Assembly (NCBI RefSeq): GCF_003347495.1
Contig: NZ_QCXY01000001.1
Location: 62,001 to 126,000 of the forward strand
Length of the DNA stretch: 64,000 bases
From: Pleomorphovibrio marinus
Lineage (GTDB): Bacteria > Bacteroidota > Bacteroidia > Cytophagales > Cyclobacteriaceae
Reading direction: 5' to 3'
The notes beneath the pieces are model-generated. The model did not search any database. It was not told where the DNA came from and worked only from the letters and a program-made list of their open reading frames with translations. This document shows positions 25,791 through 35,143 of the stretch, in pieces; position 1 is the stretch's first letter; every line of letters starts with the position of its first letter. The position numbers were made by a program, and so were the translations under genes.

Positions 25791-25924
25791 ATGAAATCGA
25801 GCCTGTCCTGACGGCAGTCAGGGCATGACGAGTACGTCACACACCGGGATGATTATCGTTGCGAGATTCCCCCGAAACGAGTTCGGGGCAGGCTATATGA
25901 CCGCTGAAAAGAAATTTTAAACAT
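25791..25924 (+). repeat. dispersed leader repeat, copy D, fused to tyrA start
   Basis: The second tandem unit begins ATGAAATCGAGCC and ends AATTTTAAACAT, directly followed by the tyrA ATG at 25925. It lacks the segment forming the CCCCGAAGCGAGTTCGGGG hairpin and keeps only the CCCCCGAAACGAGTTCGGGG version. With copy C it puts 326 bases between the aminotransferase stop and tyrA. Confidence 0.87.
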
Positions 25925-26779
25925 ATGAAAAAAATACACATAATAGGTTTGGGTTTATTGGGAGGATCTTTTGCCTTGGGATTGAAAAAAAAGAGACCTG
26001 ATTTGATCCTCTCTGGACACGACAATAATCCGGATCATGTAGCACAGGCTAAAGAACTCGGGTTGATAACTCTGCACAAAGAAAGGCCAGACCCCGATAC
26101 AGATGTGGTGGTGTTGGCCACTCCTGTAGACACCCTTTCTGACCTTGTGCAGCAGACCCTAGATGGCACCGGCAGCAAAACCCTGGTCATGGACTTTGGA
26201 TCCACCAAAGCGGAGGTCTGTAACAAAACAGCTCAGCACCCAAAAAGACAAAACTACCTTGCGGTACACCCCATTGCTGGAACCGAACACTCTGGCCCCA
26301 AGGCTGCCTTCGAACAACTTTTGGATGGAAAAGTCCTTATCATTTGTGAAATGGAAAAAACAGATGTTCACCTAAAAGCCATGGCCTACGAACTTTTTGA
26401 AATTCTTAACATGAAGTTAAGGTTCATGGATCCCTTGGAGCATGACCTACACCTTGCTTTTGTTTCCCACCTTTCACACGCCACTTCCTTTATGCTAGGA
26501 CGAACGGTACTGGAAAAGATGAAAGACGAAAAAAACATTTTTGATATGGCAGGAAGCGGATTTGCATCCACTGTGAGGCTTTCCAAAAGTTCCCCTGCCA
26601 TGTGGGCGCCCATCTTTCTGGAAAACAAAAAGAACCTGATAGAAGCGATGGATGCTTACATTCATCATATGAAGCAGTTTAGGGATAAAATTTCTACCGA
26701 TGACTATACAGGACTTTACAAAGAAATGGAGGAAGCCAATAAAATCCGAGAAATCCTAGATTTGGAAAAAAGGGATTAA
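25925..26779 (+). CDS. tyrA: prephenate dehydrogenase
   Basis: A 284-residue NAD-dependent enzyme that oxidises prephenate to 4-hydroxyphenylpyruvate for tyrosine. The Rossmann loop is IIGLGLLGGSFALGL (about 5-19). Further motifs are VVLATPVD, DFGSTKAEV, and AVHPIAGTEHSGPKAA with the catalytic His of the family. The helical dimerisation domain contains HLAFVSHLSHATSFMLG and DMAGSGFASTVRLSKSSP. No ACT domain follows. It is the last gene of the aromatic cluster, separated from the aminotransferase by two leader repeats, so read-through from the attenuated promoter is likely but not certain. Confidence 0.93.
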   Translation: MKKIHIIGLGLLGGSFALGLKKKRPDLILSGHDNNPDHVAQAKELGLITLHKERPDPDTDVVVLATPVDTLSDLVQQTLDGTGSKTLVMDFGSTKAEVCNKTAQHPKRQNYLAVHPIAGTEHSGPKAAFEQLLDGKVLIICEMEKTDVHLKAMAYELFEILNMKLRFMDPLEHDLHLAFVSHLSHATSFMLGRTVLEKMKDEKNIFDMAGSGFASTVRLSKSSPAMWAPIFLENKKNLIEAMDAYIHHMKQFRDKISTDDYTGLYKEMEEANKIREILDLEKRD

Positions 26780-26788
26780 CTTAATTCC

Positions 26789-28681
26789 TTACCTTCTACA
26801 CAACCCCATCTTGATATCCTCTACTGGTAAATCATACTGGTTTCCACTAATATTAAGACGATGGTAAAAGCCATTTTCTAACAAATTCTGAATGCCACAA
26901 AAGTCCGAAAGAGAAAAGTTATCGGTAATCTGCAGTCTATAGCCCCTGTCCTCACCGTATCCATTGCCCACAGACAAAAGGTTCTCCAAACCATTTAGAT
27001 TCCTTAGTATTAGGTTATCCGATATTACAAGGTTACGTGCCACCTCCTCCAAGGTGACCAAAGCAGAAAGGTCCACCAAGTAGGCATTGCCCTCTAAGTA
27101 TAAATTAAAACCAAGCTTATCCCCTATTGCTAAACCATCCAAATTTTCCAATCCAGTGTTAAAAATTTCTATAGAGCCTATTACTTGCCCATTCTCCTTA
27201 AACAACCCCTCTACATTTTTTAAGGAAGGAAGATGCATTAATTCTAGGTTATGAAGTTGATTTAATCCATTGCCCTCCCCGAATAGCCCCTTTAGGGCCT
27301 TCAGCCCTTGAACTTCAAGACTTCCAAGACGGTGAAGTGAGTACAATTCCTTTAAGTCAAGGAGTAGAGGAATGCTGCTAATGGAAAGTTGTTGGGCCTC
27401 TCTCAAGTTACCTAAGCCCTCAAGACTACGAAGAGAAGGGTTAAACTGGATAAATATCATCCCAGCTGCCTCTATTTGTTCTAGCCCCTCTAAAGAAGTA
27501 AGCAATTCGTTTTCTTCTATGTAAAGGGGGCCATTCACCGCATTTATCCCAGGAAAATCCATTAAATCTCTCAGTCGTGGGTTGCCACTAATTCTTATGG
27601 AACCTCCTATTTCGTCTATAGAGCGGAGTCCGGATAAGGACTGCAGTTGAGGGTTTTGAGAAATCACCAAGTCACCGCCTACAGAGGTTATTCCAGCCAA
27701 GGGTTCTAGATTTACCACGGGGTTTTCCCCTTTTTCTCCGATGATTACCAAACTGCCGTATATGGAAGTGGCACATCTTTTAGAAAAGCTATCCACATCG
27801 CTTTGGGAACTTAAGACAAGGTTACAGGGATATTCTCCTCCTACGCATTCGAACACATCCTCCCCTGGAACCAAAATAAGGGGTTGCCTTTGGAAGCTTA
27901 CAAGGCTATCAAAAGATAGCGTTAAATTCAAATCTCCGTACCCCTGGGTTTGTATCCTAATATGGTAGTTATCCTGAATGGGGAGGGATTCCACTAAGTT
28001 AATCTCTGGTTCAATAAAATGGGTAAACTCCTCGTCTCCCAACTGTATCAATAATTTCGCTGGCCTAAAGTCCATTATATTCAAATCCGTCACCACCGCA
28101 ATATAAAAGGTTACACTTTCGATGATACTTATCAAAAATGTGTGCATACCAAAATCCTCTGGTTTAAAGCCGCTTGTGGGAATAGCGGAAATACTTACCA
28201 AAGTCGGCTCCCCTGATTGGGAATGAATCACTTGGAACGATAATGGCAAGGGGGTTTCTACCTCGTCCCCCATAGCACTATCAGCATACGGAGTGGCTTC
28301 TACGATTTTACCATCCCCCTCAAGGATATAAAATGCAGCTACCACGTATTCCCCATAGGGAAGATCCAGAGGTTCTGTTCTATATATCCCATCCTCCAAA
28401 AAAACACCAATCCTTTGGGATCTATATGCCGTGGGTTCTCCTTCAAGTGTATTTATAGTGATCACTGCTTGAAAACCATCCTCAAGCAACCTCCTTTTCT
28501 GAATGGAGATAAGCCGGTGGACTTCAATAACTACGATTGGAGAATTTTCTTCAATTATAGGGTGGCCAGGGGGCAAGACTTCTTCCTCCTCAGCACAAGA
28601 AATAAAGATTCCGAAAAGCACCATCCAAGAAACTAGCAAGAACATGCCTTCCACCGTAGAATGTTTTCTTACTCTGTGCAT
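26789..28681 (-). CDS. leucine-rich-repeat surface lipoprotein, paralog 1
   Basis: A 630-residue exported protein. The lipobox FISC is preceded by FLLVSWMVLFGI; starting at the internal ATG (28645) would give a more normal signal length, so the first 12 residues are doubtful. The N-terminal ~260 residues form a beta-rich region (EGEPTAYRSQRIGVFLEDG, YGEYVVAAFYILEGDGK). From about 290 to 620 there are irregular LRR/receptor-L-like repeats of the form 'GxLxIxxNPxLxSLxGLxxI' (GDLVISQNPQLQSLSGLRSI, GSIRISGNPRLRDL). Such folds bind proteins or glycans at the surface. Its start overlaps the end of its paralog by 13 bases, so the two are co-transcribed. It is convergent with tyrA. Confidence 0.75.
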   Translation of the reverse strand: MHRVRKHSTVEGMFLLVSWMVLFGIFISCAEEEEVLPPGHPIIEENSPIVVIEVHRLISIQKRRLLEDGFQAVITINTLEGEPTAYRSQRIGVFLEDGIYRTEPLDLPYGEYVVAAFYILEGDGKIVEATPYADSAMGDEVETPLPLSFQVIHSQSGEPTLVSISAIPTSGFKPEDFGMHTFLISIIESVTFYIAVVTDLNIMDFRPAKLLIQLGDEEFTHFIEPEINLVESLPIQDNYHIRIQTQGYGDLNLTLSFDSLVSFQRQPLILVPGEDVFECVGGEYPCNLVLSSQSDVDSFSKRCATSIYGSLVIIGEKGENPVVNLEPLAGITSVGGDLVISQNPQLQSLSGLRSIDEIGGSIRISGNPRLRDLMDFPGINAVNGPLYIEENELLTSLEGLEQIEAAGMIFIQFNPSLRSLEGLGNLREAQQLSISSIPLLLDLKELYSLHRLGSLEVQGLKALKGLFGEGNGLNQLHNLELMHLPSLKNVEGLFKENGQVIGSIEIFNTGLENLDGLAIGDKLGFNLYLEGNAYLVDLSALVTLEEVARNLVISDNLILRNLNGLENLLSVGNGYGEDRGYRLQITDNFSLSDFCGIQNLLENGFYHRLNISGNQYDLPVEDIKMGLCRR

Positions 28682-30534
28682 AGCCCATCCTTTAATTGTT
28701 GCGAAGTTGGGTTAAATGCATTACCCACAAATTGGTAGCTACTTGGCGGGTTTTCATTAAACAAATGGGTCAATGCACAAAAGTCATGGAGGTTGGAATT
28801 GCCTTCAATCCATATCCTTTTTTCAGGCCATTCACTGTTTGTATATCCCATTTGCATCAACTTTTCCAACCCATTTAGGCTTTGCAACGAGGGGTTGTTA
28901 TGTATATGCAAATGTTGAGTCAACATCTCCAAGTCGCTGAAAGCAGAAAGCTCATTGAGCTTTTCGTTATTTTCCAACAGTATATGACCATTCATAAACC
29001 GAGGGAGTTTAAAACCATTAAGAGAGTATAGGCTGGTATTACCTTTCAGTTCCAACAAATTGGTCAAAACCCCACCATTAGCAAACATCTCCTGAACATT
29101 TTTGAGATGATCCGCACCTCTGATGCGGAGAATTTTCAGTGTTTTGATTTTATTATGGAAACCTTTCAGGGACATAAGTTTAGGAGTGCCCTTAAGTTCC
29201 ACCATACCCATTTCTGAAATATCAACATACGGCAGGTCCAACTCCATTAAGTTAGGGATAGAAACCAACGACAAAGCGTCCAGTTTCTCTACTTTTTTGG
29301 GAAGGGTGAATTTTTTCAAACTTGGCAAGTTTTCCAATTTCAAATTAAGGATTTCTCCACCCAGATTTTCCAGATCCGCAATACCTGGTACCAGTGGGCA
29401 ATTTATCACGCTTAAATTAGCAACTTCCTCTATTCTCCATAGTTGCGCCAGGCTTTCTAATTGGGGATTGTCTTCTATATATAAATTTGTATGAATTTTT
29501 TTTACATACTGTAGTCCTTTTAGGTTTATTAAATGGGGGTTGTTATATACATATAAACTGCCCACAGCTTCTATGGACTCCAATGCGCTTAGGTCAATTA
29601 TGGGATCAGCGGATACCTGGGAGGGAATTCCAATTTGAAGACTCCCAAATATCTGATCAAAACAATTGGCACCAAATTCTTCTACGTCTTGCTGAGATTG
29701 GAGAATCACATTCCCAAAGTGAGACCCACCTGAGCAATCCTCACCAAATTTTGTCACAGGAATTAGCAGGGGATGTTTTTGGTATTGTAAAAGAGAATCC
29801 ATTCTAAACTGTCGCGAAAAATCCACAAAACCCTCAACAAGGATCTCAAATTCAAAAACCCTTTGGGTTCTTGGGAGGCTCACCCTAGTAATAGGGCCAT
29901 CTAGAGAAACTTGCTTTTCTCCTTCCTCCCAGCGGATTGCAAGATTAGCGACCAAATAGTCCTTGTGATCATCCACCATACGTTGAATCACAGAAATAAA
30001 AATGTGAAATTCCGGTTCAAAGCCTTCCTCCCCTGCGGATAAGCCAAGATCCTCAGGGGATAAGCCTATGGAAGAAATCACCTCCATTGTCATGGACTTA
30101 TTTTCACCATTTCCAATTTGAAAGGGAATAGGTAATGGCATATCCACCCTTTTGACCGTTGCAGATCCTTTTCTTGGGGTTGCGAAGACAACATTATCCT
30201 CCCCGTCCAATAAAAGGAAGTGATCTATTTCATAGTTGCCTGGGGCAAGTTCCAAGTGCGGAACTACCATGGCATCGCCCCACCACTCCACCATAATGGT
30301 ATCCTGCACTATAAATTCAGAAACCTGAGAAGAATTTTTGATTCCGATAACTAAACTTGTTACTAAGCTTAAGGAAACATCCCTCTCCCTCAATTGCGCA
30401 CTTCCCGCATTCTTAGGGGAAACCTCAAAAGTCATACTTCCCAGCTTAAACTCTGGAATCTCCTCTTCCCTGCAAGATGAAAACAAAACGCCTAGAAATG
30501 TGGCGACAAACAATATTCTAAAAAAAACCATCAC
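28669..30534 (-). CDS. leucine-rich-repeat surface lipoprotein, paralog 2
   Basis: A 621-residue lipoprotein with lipobox FSSC after a short hydrophobic signal. It shares the design of the downstream neighbour: an N-terminal beta region with LAPGNYEIDHFLLLDGEDNVVFATP, a Cys-containing bridge (FGEDCSGGSHFGNVILQSQQDVEEFG), then LRR/receptor-L-like repeats (GSLYVYNNPHLINLKGLQYV, NLYIEDNPQLESLAQL) and a similar C-terminal cap (NLHDFCALTHLFNEN). The two genes clearly arose by duplication and have diverged strongly. Function is unknown; a surface adhesion or recognition role is inference from the fold. Confidence 0.75.
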   Translation of the reverse strand: MMVFFRILFVATFLGVLFSSCREEEIPEFKLGSMTFEVSPKNAGSAQLRERDVSLSLVTSLVIGIKNSSQVSEFIVQDTIMVEWWGDAMVVPHLELAPGNYEIDHFLLLDGEDNVVFATPRKGSATVKRVDMPLPIPFQIGNGENKSMTMEVISSIGLSPEDLGLSAGEEGFEPEFHIFISVIQRMVDDHKDYLVANLAIRWEEGEKQVSLDGPITRVSLPRTQRVFEFEILVEGFVDFSRQFRMDSLLQYQKHPLLIPVTKFGEDCSGGSHFGNVILQSQQDVEEFGANCFDQIFGSLQIGIPSQVSADPIIDLSALESIEAVGSLYVYNNPHLINLKGLQYVKKIHTNLYIEDNPQLESLAQLWRIEEVANLSVINCPLVPGIADLENLGGEILNLKLENLPSLKKFTLPKKVEKLDALSLVSIPNLMELDLPYVDISEMGMVELKGTPKLMSLKGFHNKIKTLKILRIRGADHLKNVQEMFANGGVLTNLLELKGNTSLYSLNGFKLPRFMNGHILLENNEKLNELSAFSDLEMLTQHLHIHNNPSLQSLNGLEKLMQMGYTNSEWPEKRIWIEGNSNLHDFCALTHLFNENPPSSYQFVGNAFNPTSQQLKDGLCTE

Positions 30535-30726
30535 CTATAAAAGAAATCTAAAAATAAGGAATTTTTAAATAAAACAACTAGTTGTCGGAAATTTGACCTA
30601 AACAAGAAATAAATAACACCCCTATTTAGTATTACCCTATTTGATTATGGTATTTTATCTATAAATTAATAGGTATTTTCATGGTTACTGCTTTCTTTTT
30701 CTATTTAATTGTTGATATTGAACCCT

Positions 30727-31941
30727 ATGGATTTAAGAATTTATTCGGAATACGGAGCCATTCAGCAGGTCTTGATGCATAGACCGGGCAATGAGATTGA
30801 CCGCTTGACCCCCTACAACAAAAACCTTTTGCTCTTTGAAGATGTCCCTTATTTGGAGGAAATGCAGAAAGAGCATGACTACTTTTGCCAATTGATCCGT
30901 CAGGCATGTGGGGCAGAGGTTTTACTTTTCCAGGAGCTGTTGATGGAATTATTGCTCGACAAAGACATTCTCCTCCGGGTAATGAGGGATTCCCTATCCT
31001 CCTCGGGGATGACTCATTTGGCCGAGGAGCTAATTGCCACGCTTTCTACCTACGAGTGCGCCAATGCACTGGTGGCCGGTATAAAAGTACACGAGGCCAA
31101 ACGGAAGAACCCTAAGATCCAGTTCGGGGAATTAATGGATCTTGCCTACCTAATTCCACCTACGCCAAACCTCTATTTTCAGAGAGACACGGCAGCGGTC
31201 ACACCGGCAGGTTTGGTCTTTTCCCGTATGAAAATGGAGGGAAGACAAAGAGAAGCCAATATGGTCAGGAGTATTTTTGAGGAGCATCCCAGGTTCAAGG
31301 GAAAAACCAAAAAGGTATTCCCACTAGATGGCCATGATAATCCCGCATCCCTAGAAGGGGGCGACATCATCATTCTCTCCGAAAAGGCGGTAGCTGTTGG
31401 TCATTCCGAACGCACGGATGAAAAAGCAATCTATCACTTGGCAAAAAGACTGATTGCCGAAGGCACTATAGAAAGGGTATATGAAGTTGAGCTTCCAAAA
31501 AAAAGAAATTTCATGCACCTGGACACTGTTTTTACCATACTGGATGAAAATTTGGTACTAACCTACCCCGAGGCACTAAATGCAGTGGCAAAACTATCGG
31601 TATACCGACATAAAAACGGTGAGGGCGAACAGATGAATATAAAAAGGAGCGTCCTCAATGATTCCTTGCTCCAAATCTTGAAGGATGAAATCCCGCATTT
31701 GCAGACCATTCAATATGGCAGGGAAAACACTGATAATGCCTTAAGGGAACAATGGTTTGATGGGGCAAATGTTTTCACTATCGCCCCTAGAAAAGTGATT
31801 TCTTACAATCGCAACAAACATACCAACAGAGCCCTTAGGGACATTGGGGTAGAAGTACTGGAGATCCCTTCCTCTGAACTCTGCCGTGGGCTGGGAGGTC
31901 CCAGATGCATGACCATGCCCATAAGCAGAAAAAAAACTTGA
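30727..31941 (+). CDS. arcA: arginine deiminase
   Basis: A 404-residue guanidino-group-modifying enzyme that hydrolyses arginine to citrulline and ammonia. It has VLMHRPGNEIDRLTPYN, the block NLYFQRDTAAVTPAG, LEGGDIIILSEKAVAVG, the His-Asp pair in RNFMHLDTVFTIL, and the catalytic Cys394 in LGGPRCMTMP near the C-terminus. The start is the ATG at 30727; the in-frame TTG codons upstream are not needed. No ornithine carbamoyltransferase or carbamate kinase is nearby, so it does not form a classical arc operon here. Confidence 0.92.
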   Translation: MDLRIYSEYGAIQQVLMHRPGNEIDRLTPYNKNLLLFEDVPYLEEMQKEHDYFCQLIRQACGAEVLLFQELLMELLLDKDILLRVMRDSLSSSGMTHLAEELIATLSTYECANALVAGIKVHEAKRKNPKIQFGELMDLAYLIPPTPNLYFQRDTAAVTPAGLVFSRMKMEGRQREANMVRSIFEEHPRFKGKTKKVFPLDGHDNPASLEGGDIIILSEKAVAVGHSERTDEKAIYHLAKRLIAEGTIERVYEVELPKKRNFMHLDTVFTILDENLVLTYPEALNAVAKLSVYRHKNGEGEQMNIKRSVLNDSLLQILKDEIPHLQTIQYGRENTDNALREQWFDGANVFTIAPRKVISYNRNKHTNRALRDIGVEVLEIPSSELCRGLGGPRCMTMPISRKKT

Positions 31942-32187
31942 ATAGGCGACTTTATTTTTTCTTTAGGATATTCCAATTTTCATTGGTTAATGGAGACAAA
32001 ACCGAGCTACACACAGAGTTCTAAAAATTGGCATTTACAGAAAGGAAATGACATTTAGTTTCTCGCAGCCCTGCCCTGAGTTTTTTCAGGGGGGCGCAAC
32101 GAATTCGCAACGCTCGCAGCGTAGTATCTTTAAAATCTGTACTTAATCAATAAATTATTTGATTTAAAGTAATATGTCAATGGTAGA
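31942..32187. other. intergenic region with a small GC-rich patch
   Basis: No gene is visible. Between about 32060 and 32125 there is a GC-rich patch with a CCCTGA/TCAGGG hairpin (32075-32092) and several CGCAAC/CGCAG words that could be a decayed copy of the dispersed repeat in the opposite orientation. The hairpin is not followed by a clean T-run on either side, so I do not call it a terminator. Confidence 0.4.
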
Positions 32188-32274
32188 GATGATTATCAAA
32201 GCGAGATTCCCCCGAAACAAGTTCGGGGCAGGCAGGGGCAGGCTATCTGACCACTGAAAAACAATTATAAACAG
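32188..32274 (+). repeat. dispersed leader repeat, copy E (5'-truncated)
   Basis: Only the distal half remains: GATGATTATC, the CCCCGAAAC/GTTCGGGG region and the tail CCACTGAAAAACAATTATAAACAG, followed by ATG at 32275. That ATG opens only four codons (MKEV) before a stop. The next gene, lptD, is convergent, so this copy has no gene to lead into. Confidence 0.8.
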
Positions 32275-32308
32275 ATGAAGGAAGTTTAAAATTTGCAACC
32301 AATTAGCT

Positions 32309-35080
32309 TTAAAAACTGTCAAAGAAAGACCTTCTTCTTGAAACCTTCAAATCTCTAAGGATATTGGACTTCACACGTATATCGATATTGTAAGAGGTAA
32401 ATCTTCCAAACGGCACCCAGTTTACGTTCATCTGCCAGCAATGCAAATCCCTGGCAATGCCAATCATAGTTTGTGTAATCCGGTTTGCCGCTACGTCATA
32501 CCCGGAATTGAAATTGATCTTCCATTTATCGGAAAGGCTGAGGTCGCCGGAGATATTCACCGCTTGGGTCACATTGACATTGCCGCTGGTACCTCTGTTA
32601 TAACTAAGATTATAACCGAAGGTCATGTTCCAGGGAATAGACCAGTCTATATATTGGCTGGGGTCATTTGCAATTCTATCGATTTCATTTTCCACAAATT
32701 CATTCATCTGACCCCCTTGGTTGAGGTAATCATTGGTAAGTTCGTCCCGGACTTCCGCAGAGGACTTTTCAGTCTGGCTAGGGTTAATACTCCCATTTAA
32801 GTTAAGAGTGGCACTTCTAATCCTGCCTAGGCCCTGCCCTTGCCTAAAGGCGAAATCGTTTATCCTCCTAGTTACCTCCCTTTCCCCTTGTGTAAAGGTA
32901 CCGGTTGCGTAGGGATCCAGATTGGTGCTGAGGAAAACCGATATTTTGTTGTCAAAAAGAGAAGTCCGCGTATTTATGTTGATGGGTGCCAGGTTAAAGG
33001 AGTCTGCAGCAAAATTGTAATTGGTGGCCACATTTAAAGTTTGGAGGAGAGGGACTTTTTTGGTTTCCACCTCTGCGGTATCGCTTTCCATGCGGATTTT
33101 TGCTTCTACCACATTTCGGATGTTTATACTTAGGGCCCTGGCTTCCCCCATGGGGGCTCCTCCATATATAAACCCCTGGTACCTGGACATCCTTCTGGTA
33201 TTCCCCTGGGCATCGGTCTGTACCTCCTGGTAAAAACCATACCTTGGGTCAGAAAAATCAGGTGTGGAAGTAAACCCAAAAGTAGGCTGCATATGATGGC
33301 GTATTGCCTCTATCTTAGCCCCTTTCTTGAAGGTATAAAACCCATAGATATTGGTGGACATGTTGAAGGAACTATTATAAAAACCTACCCTATTGAAACC
33401 CGGTTCCAAAATCTGATCTAACCGGTCTTCCTGGCGGTTATAGTAGTAATTGATTCTGTCAAAATACCACAACTCCGTCCAATTTAAAGATGCAGTGCCT
33501 GTGAAAAACCGAAATAGAGTAAAATTGGAAGAAATAGGTACGGTATGTCTCATGCCGTTGTCGGCCTCCCTCAATAATTGGGGTAGATTGGCAAAGGTAA
33601 AGGGAAGCACCTCCGGAGCCCCTGGTTGGCCAAACTCCTCAATCTGCTGCATAAGGTTAGGATCCACCCCAAATTCCGTGGTGACCCTATTGTTGATCGA
33701 GTTCTGGGCATTGAAGTTCCAGGCAACGTTAAGCGTTTTCAGAGGTTCGAAGCGAACATTCCTAAAAGGGTTTTGCCGGTTCATGTTGACAGCAATGTCG
33801 GGTAGCAGCAGGTTGACTTCATCGGTTACCTGGTTTTGGGAGTGCCTTAAGTTGGCCGACATACTGAAAGGGGTACCGGCGAAGGTCTTACTGTAGGCAA
33901 TATTCGAGGAAAAATCAGAGTTCATGTTCTGCTGGAAGTTGCCAGGGTTAAGGATGTTGTCGTTATAGGACTTGGTTCCGAAGTTTGCTGATGCCGAGAA
34001 CCTGGAATTCCCCCTGGATTCTGGAGTATGGTTCCAGCGTAGCCAAAATGCATCGTATTCTACAGGCACTTCGGCAGTTTCGGGACTTTCGAACTTTTGG
34101 AAATCGATGTTAAAACCACCCTTATATCGGTACCTTTTGTTATAAACTGTACCCCACTTGGCTCCATACCCACCTAAGCTAAAAACCTCCCCAGTTACCT
34201 GGGTATGCACATAGTCATTTATGGCAAAATAATACCCAAAATCCCTTAGAAAAAGACCCCGAACCCGTTCTTGTCCATAGGAGGGAAATAAAATCCCCGA
34301 GGTTTTTTCTTCGGGGGTATCCGGAATTATCCCAAAAGGCAAACCTAAGGGAGTTGGGATATTGTTGAAATACAAATTAAAGGGGCCGGAGATCACCTGT
34401 TTGCCGCGAATGGATTTGATCTTGGAAGAAGAGATGTGCCAATGGGGCTCCACCAGGTCGCAGGTGGTGTAAAAGCCCTTGTTGAGATAAATACTTCCGT
34501 CGCCACCTTTCTTTACCGTCTGTCCTCTTAGCAAGCCCTCGTCTTGTTGGGTCACCACATCGGTAATTATTGCTTTGGAGGTCTTAAAATTATACCGCAT
34601 ATCTTTGCGGATTTCATAAATACTTTGGCCTTCTTTAAATACGGGCGTGCCTTGCACTACTCCGGTGGTGTCTTCCAAGCCCGAGGCGAAAAGCTCATTT
34701 TTTTCCCAGTCTATAACAATATAATCAGCATCCAAGCGTATATTCCCATATTCAAACCAAGCATCTTTATAAAGAAATACCTTGTTTTGGGAAAAGTCCG
34801 AAATAATACTGTCTTCAGCATAATAATTAATCACTGTTTCTATATCCCCTTGTGGAACAGTCTTGGTGGTGTCTGCAAGTAGGTCTTCTTCGGTAATGAT
34901 CAGAATACTGTCCGGCAATACCGGAAGCAGGGTATCTGGCAAAACTCCCGGATTTAGCAAGGTATCTGGAGCAATCAAGATATTTTCCGCGGGTATATTT
35001 CCGGGTTCTTGTCCAAAAAGGGGCAATGCTAGGCACTGGAGCAAGAATATAGAAATAAATGCGAGCTTAATATTGTGCAC
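32309..35080 (-). CDS. lptD: LPS-assembly protein LptD/OstA-like outer-membrane protein
   Basis: A 923-residue exported protein with a signal peptide (ending PLFGQ) and a variable acidic linker. A periplasmic OstA/LptA-like beta-jellyroll domain follows (about 85-230: YYAEDSIISDFSQNKVFLYKDAWFEYGNIRLDADYIVID). The large outer-membrane barrel domain contains the LptD hallmark segments CDLVEPHWHISSSKIK, SGPFNLYFNNIPTPLGLPFG and SGILFPSYGQE. In the family this protein inserts lipopolysaccharide into the outer leaflet. It is divergent from an N-acetylmuramoyl-L-alanine amidase, 63 bases apart, which is an envelope pairing. Confidence 0.88.
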   Translation of the reverse strand: MHNIKLAFISIFLLQCLALPLFGQEPGNIPAENILIAPDTLLNPGVLPDTLLPVLPDSILIITEEDLLADTTKTVPQGDIETVINYYAEDSIISDFSQNKVFLYKDAWFEYGNIRLDADYIVIDWEKNELFASGLEDTTGVVQGTPVFKEGQSIYEIRKDMRYNFKTSKAIITDVVTQQDEGLLRGQTVKKGGDGSIYLNKGFYTTCDLVEPHWHISSSKIKSIRGKQVISGPFNLYFNNIPTPLGLPFGIIPDTPEEKTSGILFPSYGQERVRGLFLRDFGYYFAINDYVHTQVTGEVFSLGGYGAKWGTVYNKRYRYKGGFNIDFQKFESPETAEVPVEYDAFWLRWNHTPESRGNSRFSASANFGTKSYNDNILNPGNFQQNMNSDFSSNIAYSKTFAGTPFSMSANLRHSQNQVTDEVNLLLPDIAVNMNRQNPFRNVRFEPLKTLNVAWNFNAQNSINNRVTTEFGVDPNLMQQIEEFGQPGAPEVLPFTFANLPQLLREADNGMRHTVPISSNFTLFRFFTGTASLNWTELWYFDRINYYYNRQEDRLDQILEPGFNRVGFYNSSFNMSTNIYGFYTFKKGAKIEAIRHHMQPTFGFTSTPDFSDPRYGFYQEVQTDAQGNTRRMSRYQGFIYGGAPMGEARALSINIRNVVEAKIRMESDTAEVETKKVPLLQTLNVATNYNFAADSFNLAPININTRTSLFDNKISVFLSTNLDPYATGTFTQGEREVTRRINDFAFRQGQGLGRIRSATLNLNGSINPSQTEKSSAEVRDELTNDYLNQGGQMNEFVENEIDRIANDPSQYIDWSIPWNMTFGYNLSYNRGTSGNVNVTQAVNISGDLSLSDKWKINFNSGYDVAANRITQTMIGIARDLHCWQMNVNWVPFGRFTSYNIDIRVKSNILRDLKVSRRRSFFDSF

Positions 35081-35143
35081 GGATAATTTCTGTTTGCTTC
35101 AAAAATTTATAAATTTTGCGTAAAGTTAACGTTATTACCTTGT

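Noticed and set aside
32075-32092. CCCTGA/TCAGGG hairpin after the arginine deiminase gene as a terminator
   Set aside because: The T-run is in the loop, not after the stem, and the following sequence is GC-rich.
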